A stretch of DNA of 64,000 bases from Spirochaetaceae bacterium (GCA_002730875.1 PCBI01000005.1:837191-901190); one strand, 5' to 3'; counted from the stretch's first letter, positions 52,536-61,482 are shown. Program-made: numbers and translations. The notes: generated by a model not told the origin, from the sequence alone.

Positions 52536-53969
52536 GTGCAGAACTACTGGTTGCGATTTTGCTCCAGAGGCGCCATCTGTTTGTTCCTGGGATGGGGTTG
52601 CTCCCCGGAGAATGCTGTTTCAGAGACAGAAGCCCGGAAGCAGGGTCCGTCCCTTACCCTGGACTACAGCCCGGCCCGTTCAGGGCACATTTTCCGGGGT
52701 ATGGGCGTGGCCCTTTATGGTCAGGAAACTCAGCATTTATCCCGATTGCACGATCTGGAAGTTCGCTACGTTCGACTGGAAGCCGGACCCAGTTGGGCCA
52801 GCCTTCCGCACTCGCCTCCGGCACAGCCAGGACAATTAGCCAGGTATGTGCGCAACAATTTCAACTATAATGACCCGGATCGACTCCTACGATTCCAGGA
52901 AAGCTTCGCATACTTTCAAGAGCATAATATCAAGTCAGTGCTTGTATTCTACCAGCAGCCGTACCTCTGGCTGCAAAACGATTATATGAATACATTTCGC
53001 CCCGGAGCGGAAGTTAACCTGATTCGGCTCTGGGTGGCGGTTCTGAAATATCTTCAGAAGCACGGTATACGGCCGGATTATGTGGAATTGGCCAACGAGC
53101 CGGAAGGAAACTGGAACGGTCACATTCCCAGGCACAGATACCATGAACTTGTTGTCCAGGCAAGAAAGCAATTCGATAGAGTTGGATTGAGCCATATCCA
53201 GATTCTCGGGCCTGGTCTATCGACTTTAAATCTGGAGGGGAGAACGCCACTCTGGATGGATTCTATGCCAGTAGAAACGGAGCAATCCCTGTCTGCGTTT
53301 TCCTTTCATGCCTGGGATGATGTTCTGGCGGAAGATAGAACATTAAACTTCATGCGAAACGCCTGGGACTCGCTGAAGCAGACTCTTGGTCGCAGGAACG
53401 CGCAAAAGGAAATCATTCTGACAGAATACGGATGGGAACTCACGCGAAAAGGATACAATGACTATCATTCCCCGCGTTCCCGCGCCCTCTTTAGCGTTTC
53501 AGACACCCACCAATACGGAATCCGCTATGCGGCAAACAGTCTGATACATATCAATCAGGGTGCATCGGCTATCGTAGCCTGGCGGCTTTCTGATCTGAAT
53601 GCGGATTATTCCTCCTGGGGAATGGTACGGTCTCGGGACAGGGGCGGAACTCCAAGGCCCTTCTACCATGCTTTTCGGTTTCTTTCGAATCAAGCGCTTC
53701 AGGGATCCAGGGTCGTGATGCCGGCTTCGCCGCTACGAGATGATACCCTGGAAGCCCTGTTGCTTTGTCGGGATGGGCGTTGTGTATGGATCGCGGTCAA
53801 CACCGGGATGGATTGGCGACGAGTAGCGATTGAAGTTACAACCCAGCCTGTATTGTATTCTGTTATCCGGTTTCGAGAAGAAGGAATCCGCGATTTTTGC
53901 GTTCGTAAGGGTTCTGAACTTTACATCGATCTACCGCCGGCATCTATCGGAGCCCTACAATGGTGGTAG
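52536..53969 (+). CDS. glycoside-hydrolase-like lipoprotein (clan GH-A fold)
   Basis: Exported enzyme of 477 residues starting at GTG. A lipobox CLFLGWGC (Cys22) is followed by a TIM-barrel glycosidase pattern. The candidate acid/base Glu is in VELANEPEGNW (about residue 188), and the candidate nucleophile Glu is in IILTEYGWELTRKG (about 295). Both are the clan GH-A motifs (Asn-Glu-Pro and Thr-Glu). Other barrel strands include VRYVRLEAGPSW and SAFSFHAWDD. The C-terminal 80 residues look like a beta-sandwich. The GH family cannot be fixed by eye (GH30, GH39 or GH5-like). The last 10 bp overlap the ankyrin lipoprotein gene, so they are co-expressed. Confidence 0.8.
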   Translation: MQNYWLRFCSRGAICLFLGWGCSPENAVSETEARKQGPSLTLDYSPARSGHIFRGMGVALYGQETQHLSRLHDLEVRYVRLEAGPSWASLPHSPPAQPGQLARYVRNNFNYNDPDRLLRFQESFAYFQEHNIKSVLVFYQQPYLWLQNDYMNTFRPGAEVNLIRLWVAVLKYLQKHGIRPDYVELANEPEGNWNGHIPRHRYHELVVQARKQFDRVGLSHIQILGPGLSTLNLEGRTPLWMDSMPVETEQSLSAFSFHAWDDVLAEDRTLNFMRNAWDSLKQTLGRRNAQKEIILTEYGWELTRKGYNDYHSPRSRALFSVSDTHQYGIRYAANSLIHINQGASAIVAWRLSDLNADYSSWGMVRSRDRGGTPRPFYHAFRFLSNQALQGSRVVMPASPLRDDTLEALLLCRDGRCVWIAVNTGMDWRRVAIEVTTQPVLYSVIRFREEGIRDFCVRKGSELYIDLPPASIGALQWW

Positions 53970-54943
53970 ATGCCATCAGGCTTCTGCCGATTCTTCTGAT
54001 TGCCTTTGCCGGGGTTTACTGCGAAGAAGGCCAGCCAAAGCCTGGTGTACGGGCACTGCTGGCGCCTCCTTTTGGGTTGCAGATACCGATTCCCGAAGAT
54101 TCGCATCAAGAAGCGGATAGACAATTCCATTCGAAGCTCGTCGCCGCCGCCCGCAATTGCGATCCGCAACAATTTCGAGATGTACTGGAAGCGAATCATA
54201 ATTCAATCAATTCGCGGGTGCAGGGAGGCGAAACTGCCCTGACCTACGCCGCATGGTACGGAAAAACCGAATGTCTTCGATTACTCTTGGAGTCCGGCGC
54301 CGACGTAAATGCGCGCACCCATGGAAACGAAACGGCTTTGCATTATGCTTTGTATAATGGTTCTATAATGTCTGTCCTGGCACTCCTGGAGGCCGGAGCG
54401 GACATTGAAGCCGTGGAGAGCGCCCGAGGTTATACCCCGCTCATGGTTTCCGCCGGATTGGGCCGTTGGAATGAGACGGCATTGCTGCTTGAGCTCGGAG
54501 TTGACGAAAACGTACGCGATTTTGATGGAAGAACCGCTCTCATGCATGCCATTCGGGGTGGACACCCGGAAGTAGCACAACTGCTGCTTTCCGGATATAC
54601 AGAAACAAGGGATGCTTTTGGAGAGACTGCTCTTTTCTATTCCATTCGCGCGCGGCGGTTCGCTCTAGCGGAAGCTATGCTCAGGCATGGACACGATCCA
54701 GACATTCGAAACAATCTGGGAGAGACGCCTCTGATGCTGGCCGCGTCCAGGGGCAATCTGGCCGTCGTCCGTCTACTTCTTTCCTACGGAGCCAATCCCG
54801 AGCTTCTTGAAAATACGGGCCGGTATGATGCGCTACGAATTGCTCGGAGCGCCGGATTTACCGAGGTGGCGGCTTTGCTGGACTCTCCGATCCGGCAAAG
54901 GATCCTTCGATTTTCCGCAATAGCTACTCGCGTCTGGGATTGA
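53960..54943 (+). CDS. ankyrin-repeat lipoprotein
   Basis: A 327-residue exported protein with leader LLPILLIAFAGVYC (Cys21 probably lipidated). From about residue 60 it has seven ankyrin repeats, such as GETALTYAAWYGKTECLRLL, NETALHYALYNGSIM and GETPLMLAASRGNLAVVRLL. It has no catalytic domain. The start overlaps the glycosidase-like gene by 10 bp, so it is translated from the same transcript and may bind or protect that enzyme. In other bacteria periplasmic ankyrin proteins accompany enzymes such as catalase. No clear terminator follows; a weak CTGGAA/TTCCAG hairpin lies at 54976-54991. Confidence 0.85.
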   Translation: MVVDAIRLLPILLIAFAGVYCEEGQPKPGVRALLAPPFGLQIPIPEDSHQEADRQFHSKLVAAARNCDPQQFRDVLEANHNSINSRVQGGETALTYAAWYGKTECLRLLLESGADVNARTHGNETALHYALYNGSIMSVLALLEAGADIEAVESARGYTPLMVSAGLGRWNETALLLELGVDENVRDFDGRTALMHAIRGGHPEVAQLLLSGYTETRDAFGETALFYSIRARRFALAEAMLRHGHDPDIRNNLGETPLMLAASRGNLAVVRLLLSYGANPELLENTGRYDALRIARSAGFTEVAALLDSPIRQRILRFSAIATRVWD

Positions 54944-55053
54944 TATGGCTTACTTCAATTCCGGCTTAGATTACGCTGGAAATAATTCCAGATCGCTCCT
55001 TTGCTCTCCAACCGCTTGCCAGGTTTAGCTTATGCCGGTCCGCATCAGACAAG

Positions 55054-56307
55054 TTAGACCTGGTCAAATTCTCTGACTACGCGTTCAAAGATGTCCAGAC
55101 CCTCAGCGGCGGAATCCAGGCTCAGATTCAGAGGAGGCATGATGCGGATTACATGGCCGGCAGTACAGTTGACGAGCAGCTTCTCCTCGCGACAACGCCT
55201 GACGACATCCGGTCCGTGATCGCTGAGCTCCACCCCAATGTGCAGACCAATTCCGCGGACATCCTCCACCAGCGAACAGCTTTCCTGAAGTAGCTTCAGG
55301 CGGCGAAAAAAGTAATCCGAGAGTCCTTCCGCATTTTTCAGGATCTCCCGGCCCATGATGATTCGCAGGTTCTCGTAAGCCGCTCGGGCAACAACGTGGT
55401 TTCCGCCGAAGGTGGAGCCATGCATGCCCGCTTCCAGAAGATGAGCAAATTCATCGGCGACGATCATTGCCCCGATGGGTAGACCCGCCCCCAGGGCTTT
55501 GGCCAGGGTCATGGCATCCGGCTGAATCTTATAGTGCTCGTAGGCGAACAGCTTGCAGGTTCTGCCCATGCCGGTTTGAATTTCGTCCAGGATAAGAAGT
55601 GCATTCTGCGAGCTTGTGAGTTCTCTGGCCCGGGTCACAAAATCCTGGCTCATGGGCTTGATGCCGCCTTCACCCTGCACCAGTTCCATGATCATCGCGC
55701 AGATTCGGCCTTCGTATTGATCGAAGGCACCTTCCAGAGCTTCAATGTCATTAGCGGGAATATGAACCATACCGTCCAATAGCGGTCCAAAGCCTGTGCG
55801 AATCTTTTCCTGTCCGGTCATGGCCATGGCGCCAGTGGTTCTTCCATGAAAGCTGTTTTCCAGAGCGATGATTACCGGAGTTCCGTTCAGATTTTCTCCG
55901 TTTCTTCGCGCAAGCTTCAGAGCGGCCTCATTGGCTTCGGTGCCCGAGTTACATAAAAATACTTTCCCTGGAAAGCTGTGCTCGATGAGCGCCTCGGCCA
56001 GCAACGCCTGCTCCTGGTTGTAGAACAGGTTGGAAGAATGCATGATGCGATCCGCCTGGTCGCGGACCGCCTCGATTAAGTCCGCTTCGCCGTGGCCCAG
56101 GTTGGTAACCGAGATACCGCACAGGAAGTCCAGGTATGCGTTGTTTTCGGAGTCATAAAGATATTCGCCCTGGCCAAAGTAGAAAGCCAGGGGTGCGCGA
56201 CGATAAGTACCCAGAAGATATTTGTCAGACTTTTCCTGGATCTCTTCCAGGCTCAGGGGTTTCGTAAAATCCGATTCCTGTTGTTCGATTTCTTGCTCGG
56301 CGCTCAT
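55054..56307 (-). CDS. argD: acetylornithine aminotransferase
   Basis: PLP enzyme of arginine biosynthesis, 417 residues; may also act as succinyldiaminopimelate aminotransferase. Class III aminotransferase features are visible: SGTEANEAALKLAR, FHGRTTGAMAMTG, the PLP-binding Asp in LILDEIQTGMGRTC, the catalytic Lys in MTLAKALGAGLPIGA, and STFGGNHVVARAA. A short Glu/Gln-rich N-terminus precedes the enzyme core. A strong GGGAG Shine-Dalgarno sequence lies before the ATG. Ornithine or 4-aminobutyrate aminotransferase activity cannot be excluded by eye, but LGTYRRAPLAFYFGQGEYLYD and the length suit ArgD. Confidence 0.9.
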   Translation of the reverse strand: MSAEQEIEQQESDFTKPLSLEEIQEKSDKYLLGTYRRAPLAFYFGQGEYLYDSENNAYLDFLCGISVTNLGHGEADLIEAVRDQADRIMHSSNLFYNQEQALLAEALIEHSFPGKVFLCNSGTEANEAALKLARRNGENLNGTPVIIALENSFHGRTTGAMAMTGQEKIRTGFGPLLDGMVHIPANDIEALEGAFDQYEGRICAMIMELVQGEGGIKPMSQDFVTRARELTSSQNALLILDEIQTGMGRTCKLFAYEHYKIQPDAMTLAKALGAGLPIGAMIVADEFAHLLEAGMHGSTFGGNHVVARAAYENLRIIMGREILKNAEGLSDYFFRRLKLLQESCSLVEDVRGIGLHIGVELSDHGPDVVRRCREEKLLVNCTAGHVIRIMPPLNLSLDSAAEGLDIFERVVREFDQV

Positions 56308-56438
56308 TTGGATTCTCCCGGTTGGCGGCCAGTATGCCAGGCCGTAAATACCCTCGTCTGTTTTGTCCTCAGGGGGTCAACGATTCTAATCTACACAATT
56401 CGCAGAGGCCGGATGCCCGAATCAACAATGAATACCAA

Positions 56439-56687
56439 CTAAAGTCGGGATTTCAATTCCGGGTTATGGCGCGTTGCCAGAAGCAGCACTTCAGGCGGGC
56501 GGTCGTGAAAGATTCGTTCCAACCGCCATACACTGTGGCACCGGGAACACTCCACAAAGCTGACTCGGCGATTTTCTCCTGGACCGTCCACATCACTCAG
56601 GGTCGTACCGTTTGCGATGACTTTGTGCATATCTTGCTCTTTGCCATCGAAGTTGGAGATGCCCCTGGCGCAGTACAGGCAGGTCAT
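56439..56687 (-). CDS. small zinc-ribbon protein
   Basis: An 82-residue protein with two cysteine pairs, Cys3/Cys6 (CLYC) and Cys48/Cys51 (CSRC), a likely tetrahedral zinc site. Nothing suggests export. It sits between argD and the phosphohexomutase gene on the same strand, 46 bp after the latter's stop. Translation could be coupled to it, although the Shine-Dalgarno sequence is weak. The Cys pattern supports a real gene. Function unknown. Confidence 0.6.
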   Translation of the reverse strand: MTCLYCARGISNFDGKEQDMHKVIANGTTLSDVDGPGENRRVSFVECSRCHSVWRLERIFHDRPPEVLLLATRHNPELKSRL

Positions 56688-56733
56688 TTCAGGGCTTCTT
56701 ATTGGATCGTGGCCATCTGTGCCCGGGTCGGTA

Positions 56734-58509
56734 CTATCGGGTCAGCCCGGTTCGCGCAAAGAACAGACCCGAGATGCTGACGAGTTCATTTTCCAGTTCG
56801 GCTCGGGCTTTGTTCAGTTCTTCCAGGCTTTGCGGCTGATCCGGATACTTCAGACTGGCATACAGCTTCACCTTCGGCTCGGTGCCCGAAGGTCGAATGG
56901 TCAGTTTTCCTTCCGGTTCAAGGAGTAACTGAATTACGTTCGAAGAGGGCAGATCGCCGAAGAAGTCCGGCGCCGGCTTCTTGTTAACCGTCTGTTTTTT
57001 GAAGTCCCGTACTTCGACCACTTTGCGGTTTTCCAGCTCCATCCCTACAAGATCGTTTTCGCGTAGCGAATCAATGATCTGATTCATCCTTTGCTGTCCA
57101 TCCGATCCTTTCATCGTTACCGACTTCAGATCTTCCAGATAGAGCCCGTACTTGAGATAGATCTGGTTCAAATAGGTTTCCAGATTGCCCATTTGATGGA
57201 TGATCTGGCAGAGCAGCAAGGCCGCGGAAAGGGAATCCTTATCGCGTACGAACTCCACGGGCAAGTAACCGTAGGATTCTTCGCCGCCGAAAAGGTATAC
57301 GTCTTTGCCTTTTTCAAAACCGCTGGATCCATTGTCCAGTTCGCGCATTTGTTCGGCGATGTATTTGAATCCGGTGAGTACGTCCTTTATTTTGACTCCG
57401 TTCTTTTCGGCGATGACCTTCTGTAGGTCTGTCGTTACGATTGTCTTAAATACCCAGTAATTCTTGTCCGGTTTTCTTGGAGCGTTTTCACAAAGAAAGG
57501 CGCACATAATGCTGCCCAGTTGATTACCGTTCAGGAGTATGTAGCGATTGCCGCTTTTGATTCCCGCTCCCAGGCGGTCCGCATCCGGATCGGTGGCAAG
57601 AAAGAGTTCGGCATTGTGCTTTCGAGCGGTTTCTTCGCTTAAGCGAAGCGCTTCCGCTTCTTCTGGATTCGGCAATTCGACGGTCGGGAATTCTCCGTCC
57701 GGTTCCATCTGTTCGGGAACTCCGATTACCTCGTAGCCGAACTTCTCCAACAAAGGCGGTAGCCAGGGCCCTGCCGTTCCGTGTAGAGGGGAGAACACGA
57801 TCTTGAAGTTAGCATCCACATGTTTGGCCAGTCCCCGCTTCTGGAATTCATTGTAGTATGCTTCCTGGATTTCCGGTCCGATCCACTGGATGTACTTCTT
57901 AAAGTCTTCGGAATCCTCTTCGCGAAAGGGGAGATCCCAGTCGGTGATCTCATCGATCAATTGCTCCAGTCGGTTCTGAGCTTCGCCGGTAAACTGCGAG
58001 CCATCGTCCAGGTATACCTTGAAGCCGTTGTATTCCGGGGGGTTGTGACTGGCAGTGAGTACAGCGCCGCCGGCGGCGCCCAGGTGTCGGACCGCATAGG
58101 ATAGAATGGGGGTGGGAGTGACTCCTTTGAAGAGGAATGCCTTTACTCCCATACCGGCGGCCAGGCCGGCCACCACGCGCGCGAACTCCGGGCTCATGCG
58201 CCGGGAATCGTGGGCGATTACCAGGGAGGGATTGTGGTAGGTTTCTTTAATGTAACGTACGAAGCCCAGGGCCGCACGGCCCACGGTCCATTTGTTCAAT
58301 CGTCCCGGGCCAGTGCCCAGAACGCCTCGCATTCCGCCGGTTCCAAAGGCCAGCTTACCGGAGAATGCATCGGTCTCCTCATTGCGAACGCCAGCCCGGA
58401 AATCAACGTATACCCGAGCAGCTTGATCCCGGATCTCCAGAGGGAAATTCGGCGCGGCCCAGTCCAGAATTCGGGTCCGTATAATCTCTTCCTGGCTTTT
58501 GTTTTCCAT
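56734..58509 (-). CDS. phosphohexomutase (phosphoglucomutase/phosphomannomutase family)
   Basis: Interconverts hexose-1- and hexose-6-phosphates (or phosphopentoses), 591 residues. The phospho-Ser loop is LTASHNPPEYNGFK (about 133-146), the magnesium loop is ATDPDADRLG (about 300), the sugar-binding loop is GGEESYGYL, and the phosphate-binding loop is IRPSGTEPKVK near the C-terminus. The length and the N-terminal FGTGGMRGVLGTG place it with PGM2/PgcA-type bifunctional mutases rather than the 450-residue ManB/GlmM type. GGCAGGAAACT precedes the ATG. It supplies precursors for envelope glycans and possibly glycogen. Confidence 0.92.
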   Translation of the reverse strand: MENKSQEEIIRTRILDWAAPNFPLEIRDQAARVYVDFRAGVRNEETDAFSGKLAFGTGGMRGVLGTGPGRLNKWTVGRAALGFVRYIKETYHNPSLVIAHDSRRMSPEFARVVAGLAAGMGVKAFLFKGVTPTPILSYAVRHLGAAGGAVLTASHNPPEYNGFKVYLDDGSQFTGEAQNRLEQLIDEITDWDLPFREEDSEDFKKYIQWIGPEIQEAYYNEFQKRGLAKHVDANFKIVFSPLHGTAGPWLPPLLEKFGYEVIGVPEQMEPDGEFPTVELPNPEEAEALRLSEETARKHNAELFLATDPDADRLGAGIKSGNRYILLNGNQLGSIMCAFLCENAPRKPDKNYWVFKTIVTTDLQKVIAEKNGVKIKDVLTGFKYIAEQMRELDNGSSGFEKGKDVYLFGGEESYGYLPVEFVRDKDSLSAALLLCQIIHQMGNLETYLNQIYLKYGLYLEDLKSVTMKGSDGQQRMNQIIDSLRENDLVGMELENRKVVEVRDFKKQTVNKKPAPDFFGDLPSSNVIQLLLEPEGKLTIRPSGTEPKVKLYASLKYPDQPQSLEELNKARAELENELVSISGLFFARTGLTR

Positions 58510-58756
58510 AGTTTCCTGCCTTGAAATGATGCTTCCTCTTTACCGGCTCGCTTGAGCTCCGGGCCGGACCCCTTCGCAGCAATACCCTTGCTTCGATTTT
58601 CATGCGATCCTGCGCATCCGATTAGCGTAGACTTGACACCCGGTCTGCGGATGGAAGGAGAATCTATGGGGGCCGATTCCCCTGTCAGGAACAATTTTAC
58701 CGGGTACCCGGCAAGTATTTCAATTGCAGACATGACCGTATCGACAAAATGCAGGT

Positions 58757-59536
58757 ATGGCCATACACCCTACAGCAATCATCGATTCTGGAGCGGACAT
58801 CCACGAATCAGTAGAAATAGGACCCTATACCGTAATAGATGGAAACGTAAAAATCGGCGAGGGTTGTCGAATAGGCTCTCACGTACGAATCTACGCACAT
58901 ACCACAATCGGAAAGAATAACCGAATCGATGCCCATGCCATTCTGGGAGCGGACGGACAGGACCTGGGCTTTGATTCTTCCCAGCCCACCGGACTGGTAA
59001 TCGGCGACAACAACGTATTCCGCGAGCAGACCAATATTCACCGAGCCACGAAACTGGATCATCCTACAACCATTGGTAACGATAACTATTTCATGGGCAG
59101 CTTTCACGTAGGCCACGATTGCACGGTGGGCAACAACAACATCATGGTCCATGGTTCGGTGATGGCCGGACACGTGCATATTGGAAACCGGGTTCTGATA
59201 TCGGGCCTTGTTGCCATTCATCAATTTTGTAACATTGGCGATTATGCCATGGTGGCCGGGTGTGCGAAGATCGTAAAAGATGTGCCTCCTTTTGCCACTG
59301 CGGACGGAAATCCGGCCACTATCATCGGTCAGAACGTAGTGGGCATGAAAAGAGCCGGCTCAACGCCAGAGGTGAGAAAGCAGATCAAAGCCGTATACGA
59401 CGTAATATATCATCAGAAGATGAACACTTCCCAGGCATTGAAGCATCTAAAGGATCAAGGTTCTCATCCGCCGGAAGTGCAGATGATTATCGAGTTCTTT
59501 GAAAACAGCAAAAGAGGTGTGACCGACCACAGATAG
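58757..59536 (+). CDS. lpxA: UDP-GlcNAc(3N) O/N-acyltransferase
   Basis: First step of lipid A synthesis, 259 residues. The hexapeptide-repeat left-handed beta-helix occupies about 1-190 with many I/V-G-x-x-x motifs (IGEGCRIGSHV, VIGDNNVFRE). The catalytic His is in MGSFHVGHDCTVGN (about 120-124), and NIHRATKLDHPT, GLVAIHQFCNIGDYAM and VVGMKRAGSTPEVRK follow. It matches remembered Leptospira LpxA almost throughout, which acylates UDP-GlcNAc3N to give amide-linked chains; whether the GnnA/GnnB enzymes exist here cannot be seen. There are no lpxD, fabZ or lpxB genes around, unlike the gammaproteobacterial cluster. Divergent from the phosphohexomutase gene. Confidence 0.95.
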   Translation: MAIHPTAIIDSGADIHESVEIGPYTVIDGNVKIGEGCRIGSHVRIYAHTTIGKNNRIDAHAILGADGQDLGFDSSQPTGLVIGDNNVFREQTNIHRATKLDHPTTIGNDNYFMGSFHVGHDCTVGNNNIMVHGSVMAGHVHIGNRVLISGLVAIHQFCNIGDYAMVAGCAKIVKDVPPFATADGNPATIIGQNVVGMKRAGSTPEVRKQIKAVYDVIYHQKMNTSQALKHLKDQGSHPPEVQMIIEFFENSKRGVTDHR

Positions 59537-59598
59537 TCCATATATGGTTTGCATTACTGCGCCAGCTGTGCTATTCTACACCAATACAGGAGTTAACA

Positions 59599-59886
59599 AT
59601 GACCGAAGAGACTATGAATGAATCCGGCGCTACGGGCGGCGGCTCTGAAAAACTGAAGCAGGGCTATGAGAACCTGAAAGGCCAGGCGCAGAAAGCCCGT
59701 GCCCGTGCTCAGGAAGGCTATGAGCAGGCCAGAGCCCGCGCTGCCGTATACGGGGAAGGAGCTCAGGAGTTCGTGGATGCTGCCGGTCAGTACGTGAAAG
59801 AGAATCCGGAGAGATCCACTCTAATCGCCGGGGTTACCGGACTGGGGTTCGGCCTGCTACTGGGGCTTCTAATCGGTAGAAAATAA
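59599..59886 (+). CDS. DUF883 (YqjD/ElaB-like) membrane protein
   Basis: A 95-residue protein with a soluble amphipathic helical N-terminus (SEKLKQGYENLKGQAQKARA) and one C-terminal transmembrane helix (GVTGLGFGLLLGLLIGRK), the pattern of the DUF883 family. E. coli members are tail-anchored, bind 100S ribosomes and rise in stationary phase. AGGAGTTAACA precedes the ATG. The stop codon directly abuts the ATG of the YqjE-like gene (TAAATG), and together they look like the yqjD-yqjE pair. Confidence 0.86.
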   Translation: MTEETMNESGATGGGSEKLKQGYENLKGQAQKARARAQEGYEQARARAAVYGEGAQEFVDAAGQYVKENPERSTLIAGVTGLGFGLLLGLLIGRK

Positions 59887-60327
59887 ATGCATCGGAACCG
59901 AGAAACGCATTCATCCGATCTGGATAGAGATCGGATGAATGCTGAGCTGGCCAGGCATATGCCGCTTTTTCGAAGTCTGGCCCAGAATCTGGCTGCTTAT
60001 CTGTTCGAGCGCTCCGCGTATCTGCGCTCGGTGCGGGCCTACATGACCTATCAGGTAGAGTACCGGTCTGGAAAATGGATGGGCGGCACCGCATTCTTGT
60101 TCATCGGGGTGTTCTTTCTGATTGGAGCCTCCTTTTCACTGATGTTTTCCCTCTATCAACTGTTGAAGGAGCTTACGGGAAACGTAACCCTGTCCGCATT
60201 TGTTGTGAGCTGGGTCTGCATTTTTCTGGGCTTCATCTTTCTAATGTTTTCCAAAAAGAGCTATAGCGGTCTGGCCAGCGGCATGACCTTCCGGGAATGG
60301 AAAAACCGGGAAGACCATCGAAGTTAA
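59887..60327 (+). CDS. YqjE-like membrane protein
   Basis: A 146-residue protein with two hydrophobic helices (about 68-90, FLFIGVFFLIGASFSLMF, and about 101-122, LSAFVVSWVCIFLGFIFL), resembling YqjE or phage-holin-superfamily III partners of YqjD. The ATG at 59887 begins directly after the stop of the preceding gene. A second ATG at 59935 lies within the right arm of a 15-bp hairpin (59907-59942) and may be the true start, as residues 1-16 are polar and unlike the family. Function unknown. It lies in a run of small envelope genes with the DnaJ-domain gene next. Confidence 0.78.
   Translation: MHRNRETHSSDLDRDRMNAELARHMPLFRSLAQNLAAYLFERSAYLRSVRAYMTYQVEYRSGKWMGGTAFLFIGVFFLIGASFSLMFSLYQLLKELTGNVTLSAFVVSWVCIFLGFIFLMFSKKSYSGLASGMTFREWKNREDHRS
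59907..59942. promoter_or_regulatory. 15-bp perfect inverted repeat over the YqjE-like start
   Basis: GCATTCATCCGATCT and its exact reverse complement AGATCGGATGAATGC are separated by GGATAG. An RNA hairpin here would bury the ATG at 59935. It could control translation, mark an RNA-processing site between the two genes, or bind a protein. No T-tract follows, so it is not a usual terminator. Confidence 0.6.
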
Positions 60328-60367
60328 TGCAGGACCATGCCGATATTGATAACCGGAGAATCGTTGT

Positions 60368-61057
60368 TTGGAAACCCTCTACAAATACTGTCGCCTACTG
60401 GGCGTTCGTCCCGGAGACTCTGCAGAGGCCGTAAAGAGGGCCTTCCGAGAAAGGATTAAGCATTGCCATCCGGACCGTAGCGGTAATGAGGACCAGGCCA
60501 GACAACTGATCGAAGCCTATGATGCTCTGAAGACCGGAGTTCCGGTAATGGAAACTACTCCAGGCGGCGCTCGGGTCTACCGTAGTCCAGAAGCGGCAGC
60601 CGCCAGAGACCGAGCAGCTCGTTATGCGTATACCAGTGCAGAAAGCGGGGGTCATTCCTCGGGATTTGGTCCATCGGGATCGCCTCGCAATCAGGGGGGA
60701 TACTCGTCAGGATACCGTGCCGGTGAGGAACTCTTTCGTGCCGTTATGGCTGAACAAGAAGGCGCTGCGGGATTGGGCGCTGTTCTTAATCGAAGATCCC
60801 GGGCCGGTCAGGATTTGCCCGGTATGGAGTTTTTCCGTAGGGCGGAAGACCAGCTGGAAAAGACGGTTCGCAGGTTCGAAGGCCAAAAGCATCGAAGCAA
60901 GCGCTACTGGGCCAGGGACTATACCACAGCCATAGTAAAGGTTCAGATTCTCTATCGTGATGTAATCAGTCGCTATCCCATGTTGGCTTCCCGGGCCCGG
61001 GATCGTATGCATGCTCTGGAAAAGCTGCTTGGGGAACTCAGGGTGCTTGCGCGATGA
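60368..61057 (+). CDS. DnaJ-domain protein
   Basis: A J-domain co-chaperone-like protein of 229 residues, starting at TTG with GGAG upstream. The J domain spans residues 3-55 (YKYCRLLGVRPGDSAEAVKR, then HCHPDRSGN) with the HPD motif that stimulates DnaK. A Ser/Gly/Tyr-rich flexible region (about 85-125) replaces the usual Gly/Phe segment, and a helical C-terminal part follows. It lacks the zinc-finger and substrate-binding domains of DnaJ, so it is a specialised J protein that recruits DnaK to an unknown client. It follows the YqjD/YqjE-like pair by about 40 bp. Confidence 0.85.
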   Translation: METLYKYCRLLGVRPGDSAEAVKRAFRERIKHCHPDRSGNEDQARQLIEAYDALKTGVPVMETTPGGARVYRSPEAAAARDRAARYAYTSAESGGHSSGFGPSGSPRNQGGYSSGYRAGEELFRAVMAEQEGAAGLGAVLNRRSRAGQDLPGMEFFRRAEDQLEKTVRRFEGQKHRSKRYWARDYTTAIVKVQILYRDVISRYPMLASRARDRMHALEKLLGELRVLAR

Positions 61058-61193
61058 GAGCCAGCTGTAGGCTTCGCCACACTTTGCCTCCAATTCGGCG
61101 CCTGAGCGGGTTGAGATACTCCCATAGGCGAGTCGCCCCTTTCTCTCCGTGACTCAAGCAGTCCTTAATTATTAACTCAAAGGAAAAGCTACA

Positions 61194-61418
61194 ATGGTTC
61201 AGTCTCTGGGTTTCGCCGAGGTATTCCTGTTTTTGCTTATTCTGGCAGTCTTCTGTGTCCCTGCGTACGTGGTAAGCATCTACCTGGCAAAGAAGAAGGG
61301 GCTTTCCATTGGGCTGGCTGTATTACTGACTTTTTGCCTTTCCTGGTTGGGCACAGCCATTGTAGCGATGATGGCCGAGCAGCGGCCTGCGGGAAACAAC
61401 GAAAGCGGAGAATCCTAG
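61194..61418 (+). CDS. small two-helix membrane protein
   Basis: A 74-residue protein with two transmembrane helices (about 8-30, VFLFLLILAVFCVPAYVVSI, and 38-58, IGLAVLLTFCLSWLGTAIVA) joined by a short KKKGLS loop. A polar tail ends AGNNESGES. The arrangement resembles the superinfection-immunity-like family of small membrane proteins, but the match is only in outline. A good AAAGGAAAAG precedes the ATG. Function unknown. It lies between the DnaJ-domain gene and the BASS transporter gene on the same strand. Confidence 0.7.
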   Translation: MVQSLGFAEVFLFLLILAVFCVPAYVVSIYLAKKKGLSIGLAVLLTFCLSWLGTAIVAMMAEQRPAGNNESGES

Positions 61419-61482
61419 CGGCCGCCACCAGAATCATCCGGATGCTGGCGCATTGTAGAATCCCCTGGATGGAGAAGAGGAA

